From assembly GCA_050287105.1 (NCBI GenBank), contig JBNKBG010000031.1, positions 1-24,975 on the forward strand: 24,975 nucleotides of DNA, written 5' to 3'. The notes below the pieces were generated by a model. That model had not been told where the DNA came from, made no database searches, and saw only the letters and a program-made list of their open reading frames with translations. Positions 16,217 through 23,857 of the stretch are shown piece by piece. Position numbers and translations under genes: made by a program. Position 1 is the first letter of the stretch, and each line of letters opens with the position of its first letter. This DNA comes from JAPHTQ01 sp050287105. GTDB taxonomy: Bacteria > Pseudomonadota > Gammaproteobacteria > Thiohalomonadales > Thiohalomonadaceae.

Positions 16217-16986
16217 GCTTTCTTATCCCCAATAGCAGTGGCCGCGTCGCTGCCCTCAGCCATCAACGGCCTGAGGGTATGCAGCAGATTACGGAACAGA
16301 TGCTTGTAGCGTTGTTCCTCGCTGGCCAGTAGCTGTTTGAAGTGTTGCCGTTCGGTCGGTTTGCCGAAGCAGGCGGGGCAGTTATCCGGCACCACGGGCA
16401 GTTGTGCATTCTCGGCGAAAGCGGCGGTTTGCCGCTCACGCACATAGACCAGCGGGCGGATGATGCGCAGGTCGCCGGCGTCGTTCACGTAATGGGCCTT
16501 CATCGTGCCGAGCTGGCCGCGATGGAAGGCGGACATCATAAAGCTCTCCGCCAGGTCATCCAGATGTTGCGCCAGGGCGATCACGTTGTAACCGTGTTCC
16601 CGTGCCTGGGTGTAGATGGAGCCACGCTTGCGGCGTGAGCAGAAGGCGCAGAAGGAGAATGACGGATCGTCCTGATAGACCATCGCGTCGTCAGCGATGG
16701 GTTCGGCATCATAGATATAGGGCACGCCCATCTCCGCCAGATAGGGTTTGAGTACCGAGGGATCAAAACCGGGGATCATCGGGTCTATGGTGATCGCCCC
16801 CAGCTCAAAGTGGACCGGTGCGGCGCGTTGCAGGTGTCGCAGAATGTGCAACAGGGCCAGCGAGTCCTTGCCACCGGAGAGGCCCAGCAGGATTTTGTCG
16901 CCTTCGCGGATCATGCCAAAGTCGCCGATGGCGCGGCCGACCGGACGTAACAACAGCTTGGGTGGTTTGACGTGTGCGCTACTCAT
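16213..16986 (-). CDS. ttcA: TtcA-family tRNA 2-thiocytidine synthetase (PP-loop ATPase)
   Basis: TtcA-type enzymes activate C32 of certain tRNAs with ATP and insert sulfur to give 2-thiocytidine, using a 4Fe-4S cluster. The 257-residue product shows the PP-loop SGGKDS (37-42), the first cysteine pair CAFC (113-116) and a second pair CPAC (203-206). E. coli TtcA is about 311 residues, so this is a shorter form missing the C-terminal extension, and AQHLDDLAESF replaces the usual GHHRDDILQT. It may be TtcA proper or a close paralogue with another tRNA target. ATG at 16984-16986 begins the conserved region. There is no clear ribosome-binding site, and a TACAAT box sits nine bases upstream, so a very short leader is possible. 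The acyltransferase gene is coupled downstream. Confidence 0.82.
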   Translation of the reverse strand: MSSAHVKPPKLLLRPVGRAIGDFGMIREGDKILLGLSGGKDSLALLHILRHLQRAAPVHFELGAITIDPMIPGFDPSVLKPYLAEMGVPYIYDAEPIADDAMVYQDDPSFSFCAFCSRRKRGSIYTQAREHGYNVIALAQHLDDLAESFMMSAFHRGQLGTMKAHYVNDAGDLRIIRPLVYVRERQTAAFAENAQLPVVPDNCPACFGKPTERQHFKQLLASEEQRYKHLFRNLLHTLRPLMAEGSDAATAIGDKKA

Positions 16987-17066
16987 GGGGGCAGATTGTA
17001 ACCCGATCACACCAAGGTCGCATCGCTGGTGTATGCTTGCTTGACCACAACAATGGAGAGAGAAAA

Positions 17067-17996
17067 ATGGAAGGTTTTGCCTCATTTGTCATCTATCTGC
17101 TGGGCCTGGCCGTGGTGCTGGTCTTCCTTGGCGTCAAGTCGGTGCCACAGGGGACGGAGTACACCGTCGAACGCTTTGGCCGCTACACCCAGACCCTGCG
17201 CCCTGGCCTCAACTTCATCATCCCGGTGATCGATCGCATCGGTAATAAACTCAACATGATGGAGCAGGTGCAGGATGTCCCTTCGCAGGAGGTGATCACC
17301 AAGGACAACGCCATGGTCAAAGTGGACGGCGTGGTCTTTTACCAGATCATCGATGCAGCCAAGGCGGCCTATGAGGTGAGCGGTCTCGACTATGCCATCC
17401 TCAACCTCACCATGACCAACATCCGTACCGTGATGGGTTCCATGGACCTGGACGAACTGCTATCCCGCCGCGACGAAATCAACTCGCGCCTGCTTGCGGT
17501 GGTGGATGATGCCACTACCCCGTGGGGAGTGAAGGTCACCCGCATCGAGATCAAGGACATCAATCCGCCGCGCGACCTTGTCGACGCGATGGGACGGCAG
17601 ATGAAGGCAGAGCGGGACAAGCGCGCCTCGATCCTGGAAGCCGAGGGTAAGCGCCAGTCGGCGATCCTCAAGGCAGAGGGGGAGAAGCAGTCGGCCATTC
17701 TCGAAGCCGAGGGTCAGCGCGAAGCGGCCTTCCGTGAAGCCGAGGCGCGGGAGCGTCTGGCCGAGGCGGAGGCCAAGGCGACCCGAGATGTCTCGAAGGC
17801 CATTGCCGAAGGGAATATCAACGCGGTGAACTACTTCGTCGCCACCAAATACATCGCCGCGCTACGCGATATCGCCATGTCGCCCAATGAGAAGCTGGTA
17901 TTCATGCCGCTTGAAGCCTCCTCGGTCATCGGTGCCATCGGCGGCATCAGTGAACTGGCGAAGGAAGCGTTGGGCAAGCGGGGAGGTGGCGCATGA
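17067..17996 (+). CDS. SPFH/stomatin (paraslipin, QmcA-like) membrane protein
   Basis: Stomatin-type SPFH proteins assemble into large ring or cage complexes in the inner membrane and organise membrane microdomains. The 309-residue product has one N-terminal transmembrane segment (about 5-23), the SPFH core starting VPQGTEYTVERFGRY, and the PPRDLVDAMGRQMKAERDKRA stretch typical of paraslipins. A charged alanine-rich coiled coil follows, with three 10-residue repeats of the form AEGxxQSAIL at about 191-220. The C-terminal KLVFMPLEASSVIGAIGG is also typical. ATG at 17067 has GGAGAG six bases upstream. The stop overlaps the NfeD gene start as ATGA; the SPFH-NfeD pair is a widely conserved operon in bacteria (qmcA-ybbK type). 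Confidence 0.93.
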   Translation: MEGFASFVIYLLGLAVVLVFLGVKSVPQGTEYTVERFGRYTQTLRPGLNFIIPVIDRIGNKLNMMEQVQDVPSQEVITKDNAMVKVDGVVFYQIIDAAKAAYEVSGLDYAILNLTMTNIRTVMGSMDLDELLSRRDEINSRLLAVVDDATTPWGVKVTRIEIKDINPPRDLVDAMGRQMKAERDKRASILEAEGKRQSAILKAEGEKQSAILEAEGQREAAFREAEARERLAEAEAKATRDVSKAIAEGNINAVNYFVATKYIAALRDIAMSPNEKLVFMPLEASSVIGAIGGISELAKEALGKRGGGA

Positions 17997-18445
17997 TGGC
18001 GGAGCTCTTCAGCCACGTAGACCACTGGAGCTGGTGGATCCTCGCTGTAGTGCTGCTGGTGCTGGAGGCCGTGGTGCCTGGTACCTTCTTCATGTGGATG
18101 GGCATCGCCGCAGGCGCGGTCGGTCTGTTGTTGCTGCTGATTCCGGGGCTGGGCTGGGATTACCAGATCGCCATCTTCGCCGTGCTTTCGGTGAGTGCGG
18201 TGCTGGCCTGGCGAATGTTCCAGCGCAGACACCCGGTCGAGAGCGATCAACCGACACTCAACCGCCGTGGTGAGCAGTATGTAGGGCGCACCTTCACCCT
18301 GGAGGAACCTATCGTCAACGGCCACGGCAAGATCCGTGTCGATGACACCACCTGGCGCATCCTGGGGGAGGATTGCGCCGCCGCAAGCCGGGTAAAGGTC
18401 ATAGGGGTTGACGGGGTACTGCTGAAGGTGGAACTATTACCTTAG
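17993..18445 (+). CDS. NfeD-family membrane protein, partner of the SPFH protein
   Basis: The 150-residue product has three transmembrane segments (about 14-30, 33-52, 57-75) and a C-terminal OB-fold-like domain (about 90-149) with RRGEQYVGRTFTLEEPI and GKIRVDDTTWRI. This is the short NfeD form without the ClpP-like protease domain. Short NfeD proteins bind stomatins of the same operon and are thought to help build or anchor the SPFH complex. The ATG at 17993 overlaps the SPFH stop codon; a second ATG follows immediately at 17996. The next gene begins 49 bases downstream across an AT-rich gap that may hold its own promoter. Confidence 0.88.
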   Translation: MMAELFSHVDHWSWWILAVVLLVLEAVVPGTFFMWMGIAAGAVGLLLLLIPGLGWDYQIAIFAVLSVSAVLAWRMFQRRHPVESDQPTLNRRGEQYVGRTFTLEEPIVNGHGKIRVDDTTWRILGEDCAAASRVKVIGVDGVLLKVELLP

Positions 18446-18481
18446 CGATAAGCTAGGTTGATAAGTATATAAATATATTTT

Positions 18482-18486
18482 GGAGG
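18482..18486 (+). promoter_or_regulatory. Ribosome-binding site deciding the rhodanese start
   Basis: GGAGG lies eight bases before the ATG at 18495. It rules against the in-frame TTG at 18480, which would place the Shine-Dalgarno sequence inside the coding region. Confidence 0.8.
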
Positions 18487-18494
18487 AGAAAGGC

Positions 18495-18923
18495 ATGGGC
18501 GAGAAAGGGGTCAAAGGCATCACACCGACCGAAGCCTGGCAAATGATTCAGAACGATCCGCGGGCCGTTCTGGTAGACGTACGCTCCAACATGGAGTTTC
18601 TGTTCGTCGGTCATCCCAAGGGAGCGGTACACATTCCATGGATCGACGAACCCGACTGGGAAGTGAATCCCCACTTTGTACGCCAGGTGCGCGAGCTGAT
18701 GCTCGGCGGCGTGATCTGCGATGACCTGGACGGCTGCGCGCCGATCCTGCTGATCTGCCGCAGTGGCAAGCGTTCACAGGAGGCGGGCGAGGCCCTGGTC
18801 GAGGCGGGCGTGAAGGGTGTCCACAATGTCCTCGAAGGTTTTGAGGGTGAGCTGGACGACAACCACCACCGTAGCAGCCTCGGCGGCTGGCGTTTCGAAA
18901 ACCTGCCCTGGGAACAGTGCTAA
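18495..18923 (+). CDS. Single-domain rhodanese-like sulfurtransferase
   Basis: Rhodaneses carry sulfur as a persulfide on an active-site cysteine and pass it to thiol or cyanide acceptors. The 142-residue protein is one rhodanese domain: DPRAVLVDVRSNMEFLFVGH (21-40), GAVHIPW (43-49) and the active loop CRSGKR with Cys88, a six-residue loop of the sulfurtransferase type rather than the seven-residue Cdc25 phosphatase type. There is an extra Cys75 and Cys81 just before, and a cysteine at the very C-terminus. No signal peptide is visible, so it should be cytoplasmic. It stands 49 bases after the NfeD gene and 79 bases before egtB on the same strand; a possible role in sulfur supply near ergothioneine synthesis is inference. 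Confidence 0.9.
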   Translation: MGEKGVKGITPTEAWQMIQNDPRAVLVDVRSNMEFLFVGHPKGAVHIPWIDEPDWEVNPHFVRQVRELMLGGVICDDLDGCAPILLICRSGKRSQEAGEALVEAGVKGVHNVLEGFEGELDDNHHRSSLGGWRFENLPWEQC

Positions 18924-18939
18924 TCGGTTGAAGCCTTGA

Positions 18940-18959
18940 GGGGTGGGGCAACCCACCCC
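18940..18959 (+). terminator. Very stable GC hairpin with GCAA tetraloop between rhodanese and egtB
   Basis: GGGGTGGG (18940-18947) and CCCACCCC (18952-18959) form a perfect 8-bp GC-rich stem closed by GCAA, a GNRA tetraloop. It lies 17 bases after the rhodanese stop. No T-run follows, so it is not a textbook intrinsic terminator; it could stabilise the rhodanese message end or reduce read-through into egtB. Confidence 0.5.
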
Positions 18960-19002
18960 ATGGTCTACGCTTAGAGACCCAACCTGTATCAGGAGGGAGA
19001 CC

Positions 19003-20295
19003 ATGAGCCAGACCGCCGTCACGAGCGACGCTCACACCCTGCCGCTGTTGACCCGCGAAGAGGCGCTGGAAGCCTATAAAGCGGTGCGCCTGGAGAGCGA
19101 GCATCTCTGCACACCGCTGGAAACCGACGACTACATGCTGCAAAGCATCGTCCAGACCAGTCCGCCCAAGTGGCACCTGGCGCATGTCAGCTGGTTCTTC
19201 GACACCTTTCTTCTCAGCGAATACCAGACCGATTACGAACCCTTCGATCCCGCCTTTCGCTATCTCTTCAACTCCTATTACGAACAGGTTGGCGCATTCC
19301 ATCCGCGCCCGAGTCGCGGCATGTTGTCGCGTCCCACCGTCTCCGATGTTTATCGCTACCGTGAGTGGGTAGACGAGCAGATGCGGGATCTGATCGATGA
19401 AGTGGAAGCAGAGCACTGGACCGATATCGCACTGCGCATCACCATCGGTCTCAACCATGAACAGCAGCATCAGGAGTTGCTGCTCACCGACATCAAACAC
19501 AACTTCTCGGTGAACCCGCTCTATCCCGCCTATCGCGACGATCTACCGCAAGCTGAAGGCAGCGCATTGCCAATGCAGTGGCGCGAATTCGAAAGCGGCC
19601 TCTGTTGCATCGGTGCAGAACCGCTCGGCTTCGCCTACGACAATGAACGTCCACGGCATAACGTTTATCTCGAACCGTTCCGCCTGGCGAACCGTCTGGT
19701 GAGTAACGGCGAATACCTTGCCTTCATCGAAGACCAGGGTTACCAGCGCCCGGAACTGTGGCTCTCCGACGGCTGGGCCACGGTGAAAAAAGAGCAATGG
19801 CGTGCGCCGCTCTACTGGATAAAAGAGGAAAACGAGTGGCGGCTGTTTACCCTCGGCGGCGTGCGCCCGCTCAATCCACACGAGCCGGTCTGCCATCTCA
19901 GTTTCTACGAGGCCGACGCCTACGCCCGCTGGGCCGGTCATCGCCTGCCCACAGAACAGGAGTGGGAGATCGCCGCCGCCCATCAACCGACCGAAGGCAA
20001 CCTGCGTGATCGTGGCCTGCTCCATCCCGCACCGGCCAGTGGCGAAGGTCTGCTGCAACTTTTCGGCGATGTCTGGGAGTGGACCGCCAGCCCCTACGTC
20101 GGCTACCCGGGTTATCGCGCACCGGCAGGTGCACTAGGCGAATACAACGGCAAGTTCATGAGTAACCAGATGGTGCTGCGTGGCGGCTCCTGCGTGACAC
20201 CGGCCAACCACATTCGTGCCACTTACCGAAACTTCTTCTATCCCAACGAACGCTGGCAGTTTAGTGGTCTGCGTCTGGCGGAGGATCAGCGATGA
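19003..20295 (+). CDS. egtB: Ergothioneine biosynthesis sulfoxide synthase EgtB
   Basis: EgtB is a non-haem iron enzyme that uses O2 to join a thiol substrate to C2 of hercynine as a sulfoxide. The 430-residue product has an N-terminal DinB-like domain with the three iron ligands His61 (in WHLAH), His152 and His156 (in NHEQQHQE), and a C-terminal formylglycine-enzyme-like fold ending GDVWEWTAS, VLRGGSC and WQFSGLRL. Tyr92-Tyr93 in FNSYYEQ match in context and near-number the active-site tyrosines I recall for the Chloracidobacterium enzyme, which uses cysteine directly rather than gamma-glutamylcysteine. No OvoA-type methyltransferase domain is fused. ATG at 19003 has AGGAGG six bases upstream. 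The stop overlaps the egtD start as ATGA. Confidence 0.93.
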   Translation: MSQTAVTSDAHTLPLLTREEALEAYKAVRLESEHLCTPLETDDYMLQSIVQTSPPKWHLAHVSWFFDTFLLSEYQTDYEPFDPAFRYLFNSYYEQVGAFHPRPSRGMLSRPTVSDVYRYREWVDEQMRDLIDEVEAEHWTDIALRITIGLNHEQQHQELLLTDIKHNFSVNPLYPAYRDDLPQAEGSALPMQWREFESGLCCIGAEPLGFAYDNERPRHNVYLEPFRLANRLVSNGEYLAFIEDQGYQRPELWLSDGWATVKKEQWRAPLYWIKEENEWRLFTLGGVRPLNPHEPVCHLSFYEADAYARWAGHRLPTEQEWEIAAAHQPTEGNLRDRGLLHPAPASGEGLLQLFGDVWEWTASPYVGYPGYRAPAGALGEYNGKFMSNQMVLRGGSCVTPANHIRATYRNFFYPNERWQFSGLRLAEDQR

Positions 20296-21251
20296 GTTAT
20301 ACCGCCGTACGTTTCTATGATCTCCACCCCCCTCAGGTGGACATGCTACGCGAGGTGCTGGAAGGATTGCGGCGCGAGCCGCCGATGATCTCGCCCAAGT
20401 ACTTTTACGATCAACGTGGCTCTGAACTGTTCGAAGCGATCACCGAAACAGATGAATACTATCCCTTTCGCACCGAACTGGGTCTGCTGGAAAAACACGG
20501 CGATGAGATGGCCGCGTTGCTCGGTAGTGACGGCCTGTTGATCGAACTGGGTTCCGGTTCCAGTCGCAAGATCCGCCTGCTACTCGACGCGCTGCAACCG
20601 GCGGCCTACATGCCGGTAGATATCTCGCGCGACTTTCTGTTGCAGGCGGCCAATGATCTGGCACGTGAATATCCGGAACTGGAAGTGCATGCCACCTGTG
20701 CCGACTACACCAGCGGACTGAAACTACCCTGGTCTCCGGAAGAGCTACCACGTGCGGCATTTTTCCCTGGCTCCAGTATCGGCAACTTCGAACCGCGACA
20801 GGCGCAGCGTCTGCTGCACCACATCGCACAGGCACTGGGCAAAGAGGGCCACCTCTTGATCGGTGTCGATCTGCAAAAAGACACCAAAGTGTTGAAACGT
20901 GCCTACAACGATGCCGCGGGGATTACCGCCGCCTTCAATCTCAATCTGCTGGAGCGGTTCAATCGCGAACTGGATGCGGATTTTGATCTGCAACGGTTCC
21001 AGCACGTGGCGGATTACAACGAAGCATCAGGCAGAGTGGAGATGCACCTGATCAGTCGTAGCGAACAGCGCGTGAACATCGGTCCTGAGCGGTTGTACTT
21101 TGCGGAGGGCGAAGCGATCCACACGGAGAATTCCTACAAATATACGGTGGATGGATTCTTACAGCTTGCCAGGGAGGCCGGATTTGAACGGGTGAAAAGC
21201 TGGCTTGATGAGAGGCACTACTTCAGTGTGCACTGCCTGAAAGTGGTTTGA
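20292..21251 (+). CDS. egtD: L-histidine N-alpha-methyltransferase EgtD
   Basis: EgtD trimethylates the amino group of histidine with three SAM molecules, giving hercynine, the substrate of EgtB. The 319-residue protein has family length and motifs: PKYFYDQRGSELFEAIT (35-51), the SAM-binding LIELGSGSSRK (83-93), PGSSIGNF (159-166) with Asn165, YNDAAG with Tyr205, and EGEAIHTENSYKY (272-284) with Glu279 and Ser281. These correspond closely in position to the histidine-binding Asn166, Tyr206, Glu282 and Ser284 of the mycobacterial enzyme. It is translationally coupled to egtB. No egtA, egtC or egtE follows: the next feature is a pair of REP-like palindromes and a gene on the other strand. Confidence 0.95.
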   Translation: MSYTAVRFYDLHPPQVDMLREVLEGLRREPPMISPKYFYDQRGSELFEAITETDEYYPFRTELGLLEKHGDEMAALLGSDGLLIELGSGSSRKIRLLLDALQPAAYMPVDISRDFLLQAANDLAREYPELEVHATCADYTSGLKLPWSPEELPRAAFFPGSSIGNFEPRQAQRLLHHIAQALGKEGHLLIGVDLQKDTKVLKRAYNDAAGITAAFNLNLLERFNRELDADFDLQRFQHVADYNEASGRVEMHLISRSEQRVNIGPERLYFAEGEAIHTENSYKYTVDGFLQLAREAGFERVKSWLDERHYFSVHCLKVV

Positions 21252-21255
21252 GAGT

Positions 21256-21287
21256 GTGTCGGATTACGCCGCGCTAATCCGACCTAC
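21256..21287. repeat. REP-like palindrome 1 after egtD
   Basis: GTCGGATTA (21258-21266) and TAATCCGAC (21275-21283) form a perfect 9-bp stem around an 8-base GC loop, followed by CTAC. This resembles the REP-type palindromes of the GTAGGTCGGATTA class found scattered between genes in many bacteria. It can also act as a transcript-end hairpin for egtD. Confidence 0.75.
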
Positions 21288-21305
21288 ATTTAATTCGGGA
21301 TATGA

Positions 21306-21340
21306 GTAGGTCGGGTTAGGCCATCCGGCCGTAACCCGAC
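21306..21340. repeat. REP-like palindrome 2, inverted relative to palindrome 1
   Basis: GTCGGGTTA (21310-21318) pairs with TAACCCGAC (21332-21340), with an inner GGCC/GGCC pair around ATCC. The GTAGGTCGG head reads on the plus strand here and on the minus strand in palindrome 1, so the two form a head-to-head pair 22 bases apart, between the convergent egtD and the gene ending at 21346. Confidence 0.75.
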
Positions 21341-21345
21341 AACTT

Positions 21346-23691
21346 CTAAGCAAGACCTTGTTCTGCCTCGCGGGCAAACTCAATTAACCGCGCCAGAATT
21401 TTCTGCTGCACCAACGCCATCCGGTTGACGATGTCGTTGCCGCGATCAAAGTCACCCTCCGCCGTTGCTTCGCTAAAAGACTCCAGCAGCAGGTAATCCA
21501 TCAATCCCTTTCCTCCGCGTGGCGCGGGGAAGGGATTGGGGACATCTTTCATCGCCAGCTTGATGCTGGTGATAGTCTGCCGAATATCGGCAGCCGACTC
21601 ATCGATGCGATCCTTCAGGGCCGAAGCGCGGTCGCTGTTAAGGTAGCTGAGCAGAATATTGAGCAGCGACGTAGTAAGTTTCAGTTCACGCAGCTTGGGC
21701 AGAATCGATTCAATGCGGCTATAGACCGATAGCAACATCACGATCTCCATATAGCGGTGATCGCTGTCCTCCTCCTCTTCGGGCGGACGCAGCAGAACAA
21801 GACTGGCAGCCAGCCGTTGTGCATAGAACTGCTGATGCAGCGCGACCTTTTTCAGCATCTGTTCGCTTTCGTTCTCGGTGTCACGACACTGCTGCAGGAA
21901 GGTCTCGAAGTCGTCCTTGCGGGGTTTACTCTCACCCATCTTGCGCCACAGCTCGGCGCGATAAAGCGCCTCGCGCATACTGTTGTCGATGAGCTGTTTT
22001 TCCGTGGTGGCGTTGACGCTGAAGTCACGCCGTGCCTGCGCCAGGTCCGCCTTGATCCGCGTCATCGCGGCACCCCACTGCGCAACCGCCTCCTCCCTGC
22101 GCCGGATGCTGTCGGTGAGATGTTGCAGGTTGAGCGGTTGCATCATGTGTAGCACGCCATTGAAGTACTCATTGAGCGCGCTGCCCAGTTGCTCTTCGGC
22201 GCTGCCCTTCACCAGCGGATGGATCAGCTTGTTCGGCGTGATCGGCAGGTTGAGGCGGTTGTGGTAGTAACGCACCGTCATGGTGGTCGCCAGCTTGGCG
22301 AAGTAGCGCACCAGGGTCAGCGCCGGAGAGACGCAGGCGTACCCCGGTGTGCCCTGCTCCATGTCGAGGCGATTGATACGCTGGGCATCGGCGGGAATGA
22401 TGTCGTTCTCGGCCGCTTTTTGCCGCTCCTGCGCAAGGCGCAACTGGGAGTGGATGGTTGCCGGGAACTGGCGGGCGCGCAGGACGATGAGTTGTACCAT
22501 GTCGTCCGGCAACACCCCTTTGTCATCCCACTGCTTACAGAGTCTGGGAACCAGATCCTCGGCGGTGTGGGCGATCAGCCGCTGCTGTTCCAGCGCCTGA
22601 CTCAGCCCTTCGCGTCCGGCCATGGCGAAGGCCTCTTCATCGGCCATGGCAACGATGTGGTGCACCAGTCGCCGTTCCAGAATTCTGCTGAGGGCCTGAC
22701 GCGGTTGCATCAGGCGATGGGTAAAATGGAACAGCTTCTGTAATCGTTCCACCGTGCTGGCGGAGAGGCGGCCATTCTCCAGCCAGCGCTTCAGGGCCAG
22801 ATCAAGCACATCTTCCCGATGCAATGCCACATGCAGCCAGCGGTTGGCCGCCATCAACAGGAAACCTGCGCGGGGTGCAGAGCGGGGATGAAAGCAGAGC
22901 ATTTCCCGGCTTACCAACGCCGCCAACTGGTTGGTTTTCAGCGTCGCCAGCAGCGGCACACCAATGGTGAGGACATAATCGTTGCGCCAGAAACCGGCCA
23001 GGCCACGATGATGGACCAGCAACGCGGTGTCATTGTTAAAGCGGATCTCCTGCGGTGCGGGAACCCCCAGCCGTTCACACACATCTTCAACAAACATATG
23101 CAGGTCCGGTTCCTGCTCCTCATGGATAAGAATCCCGCGATAGGGGCGGCTGCGTAGCGACAGTAGCGGTTTGGCCAGCAGCAGTAACAGCAGGGTCAAC
23201 ACCGGGATGAAGAGGAGTTGAACCACCAGAATGATCAGTGGGTATTCGCTATTGGGGGCAGCCCATAGATTAAAGAAGGTGTAGTAGCCGAGGCCAAGCA
23301 GCACCCAGAGATAGATGCCGGCGAAGAGGATCTCGGCGCCGACCGCCAGATAGAGCAGGGGCGTGAACAGTCCGCCGTTCTTCAGCGGTGAGAAGGGGGG
23401 CAGGGATTTGTCGGTCTGTTGTGGCGCGGGTGTCGGCCTGGATTCACTCTGTGCAATGGGGGGATCGACACGCGCCACGGCCCCGAGTTGCGCCAGTTTC
23501 GACACGACCTGCTGCGCCTCTTCCCTGGATGCCGTGCGCTTGATGGTGTGATCGGCGCCGTCAAACAGGCGCTTCACCTTGTCGTTGTCGAGGTGGAGCT
23601 TTTGCGCCAGGGTCAGTGCCACCGTTTTGCGCTCAAACCCCTCGCGAACCGTGCCATTGAAGATGACGTTATAGTGCGTCGGTGTATCCAC
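21346..23691 (-). CDS. Large membrane protein with a degenerate M48-type peptidase domain
   Basis: I recognise only parts of this 781-residue protein. Residues 6-78 form a small domain (THYNVIFNGTVREGF to LGAVARVDPP) of a type seen at the N-terminus of some membrane proteins. After a proline-rich linker come two transmembrane segments (about 109-136 and 149-174), then a region resembling M48 (HtpX/Ste24-like) zinc peptidases. Where M48 enzymes have HELGH, this one has REMLC (262-266), so both zinc histidines are missing; a remnant of the downstream E-rich ligand motif is ADEEAFAMAG. The remaining 400 residues are mostly charged helices, likely coiled coils. A dead protease used as a scaffold is my inference. 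The start is uncertain: GTG at 23691 begins just before the conserved domain, while TTG at 23748 would add 19 residues. Confidence 0.7.
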   Translation of the reverse strand: MDTPTHYNVIFNGTVREGFERKTVALTLAQKLHLDNDKVKRLFDGADHTIKRTASREEAQQVVSKLAQLGAVARVDPPIAQSESRPTPAPQQTDKSLPPFSPLKNGGLFTPLLYLAVGAEILFAGIYLWVLLGLGYYTFFNLWAAPNSEYPLIILVVQLLFIPVLTLLLLLLAKPLLSLRSRPYRGILIHEEQEPDLHMFVEDVCERLGVPAPQEIRFNNDTALLVHHRGLAGFWRNDYVLTIGVPLLATLKTNQLAALVSREMLCFHPRSAPRAGFLLMAANRWLHVALHREDVLDLALKRWLENGRLSASTVERLQKLFHFTHRLMQPRQALSRILERRLVHHIVAMADEEAFAMAGREGLSQALEQQRLIAHTAEDLVPRLCKQWDDKGVLPDDMVQLIVLRARQFPATIHSQLRLAQERQKAAENDIIPADAQRINRLDMEQGTPGYACVSPALTLVRYFAKLATTMTVRYYHNRLNLPITPNKLIHPLVKGSAEEQLGSALNEYFNGVLHMMQPLNLQHLTDSIRRREEAVAQWGAAMTRIKADLAQARRDFSVNATTEKQLIDNSMREALYRAELWRKMGESKPRKDDFETFLQQCRDTENESEQMLKKVALHQQFYAQRLAASLVLLRPPEEEEDSDHRYMEIVMLLSVYSRIESILPKLRELKLTTSLLNILLSYLNSDRASALKDRIDESAADIRQTITSIKLAMKDVPNPFPAPRGGKGLMDYLLLESFSEATAEGDFDRGNDIVNRMALVQQKILARLIEFAREAEQGLA

Positions 23692-23790
23692 GTGCCGCTC
23701 GGCCTCAGGTAAAGGGATCTCATGGTATCCCGTACAGAATTGCGGCAAATTCCAACCACGTCACACTTCGGCGGGATAAGCCGCAGGCTG

Positions 23791-23799
23791 TGCTAAAAT
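23791..23799 (+). promoter_or_regulatory. Candidate extended -10 promoter of metH
   Basis: TGCTAAAAT is an extended -10 element (TGn plus TAAAAT), 59 bases before the metH ATG. The expected -35 position (about 23771-23776, GCGGGA) is poor, as is common for extended -10 promoters. Confidence 0.4.
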
Positions 23800-23857
23800 G
23801 CCACGTCCGGCGGCGCGGTCGCCATGACTTTTATCAGTAGAAACGGCAAAGAAGAAA

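Noticed and set aside
17640..17740. Tandem DNA repeat within the SPFH gene
   Set aside because: The 30-base periodicity reflects three 10-residue coiled-coil repeats (AEGxxQSAIL) that are normal for this family.
18943..19003. Longer N-terminus for EgtB from an upstream ATG at 18943
   Set aside because: The upstream codons fall within the GC hairpin and the AGGAGG at 18991-18996 is ideally placed for the ATG at 19003.
23749..23857. Possible SAH, SAM or cobalamin riboswitch upstream of metH
   Set aside because: The leader is only about 50-110 bases and I could not find the conserved cores of these riboswitches; only an extended -10 promoter stands out.
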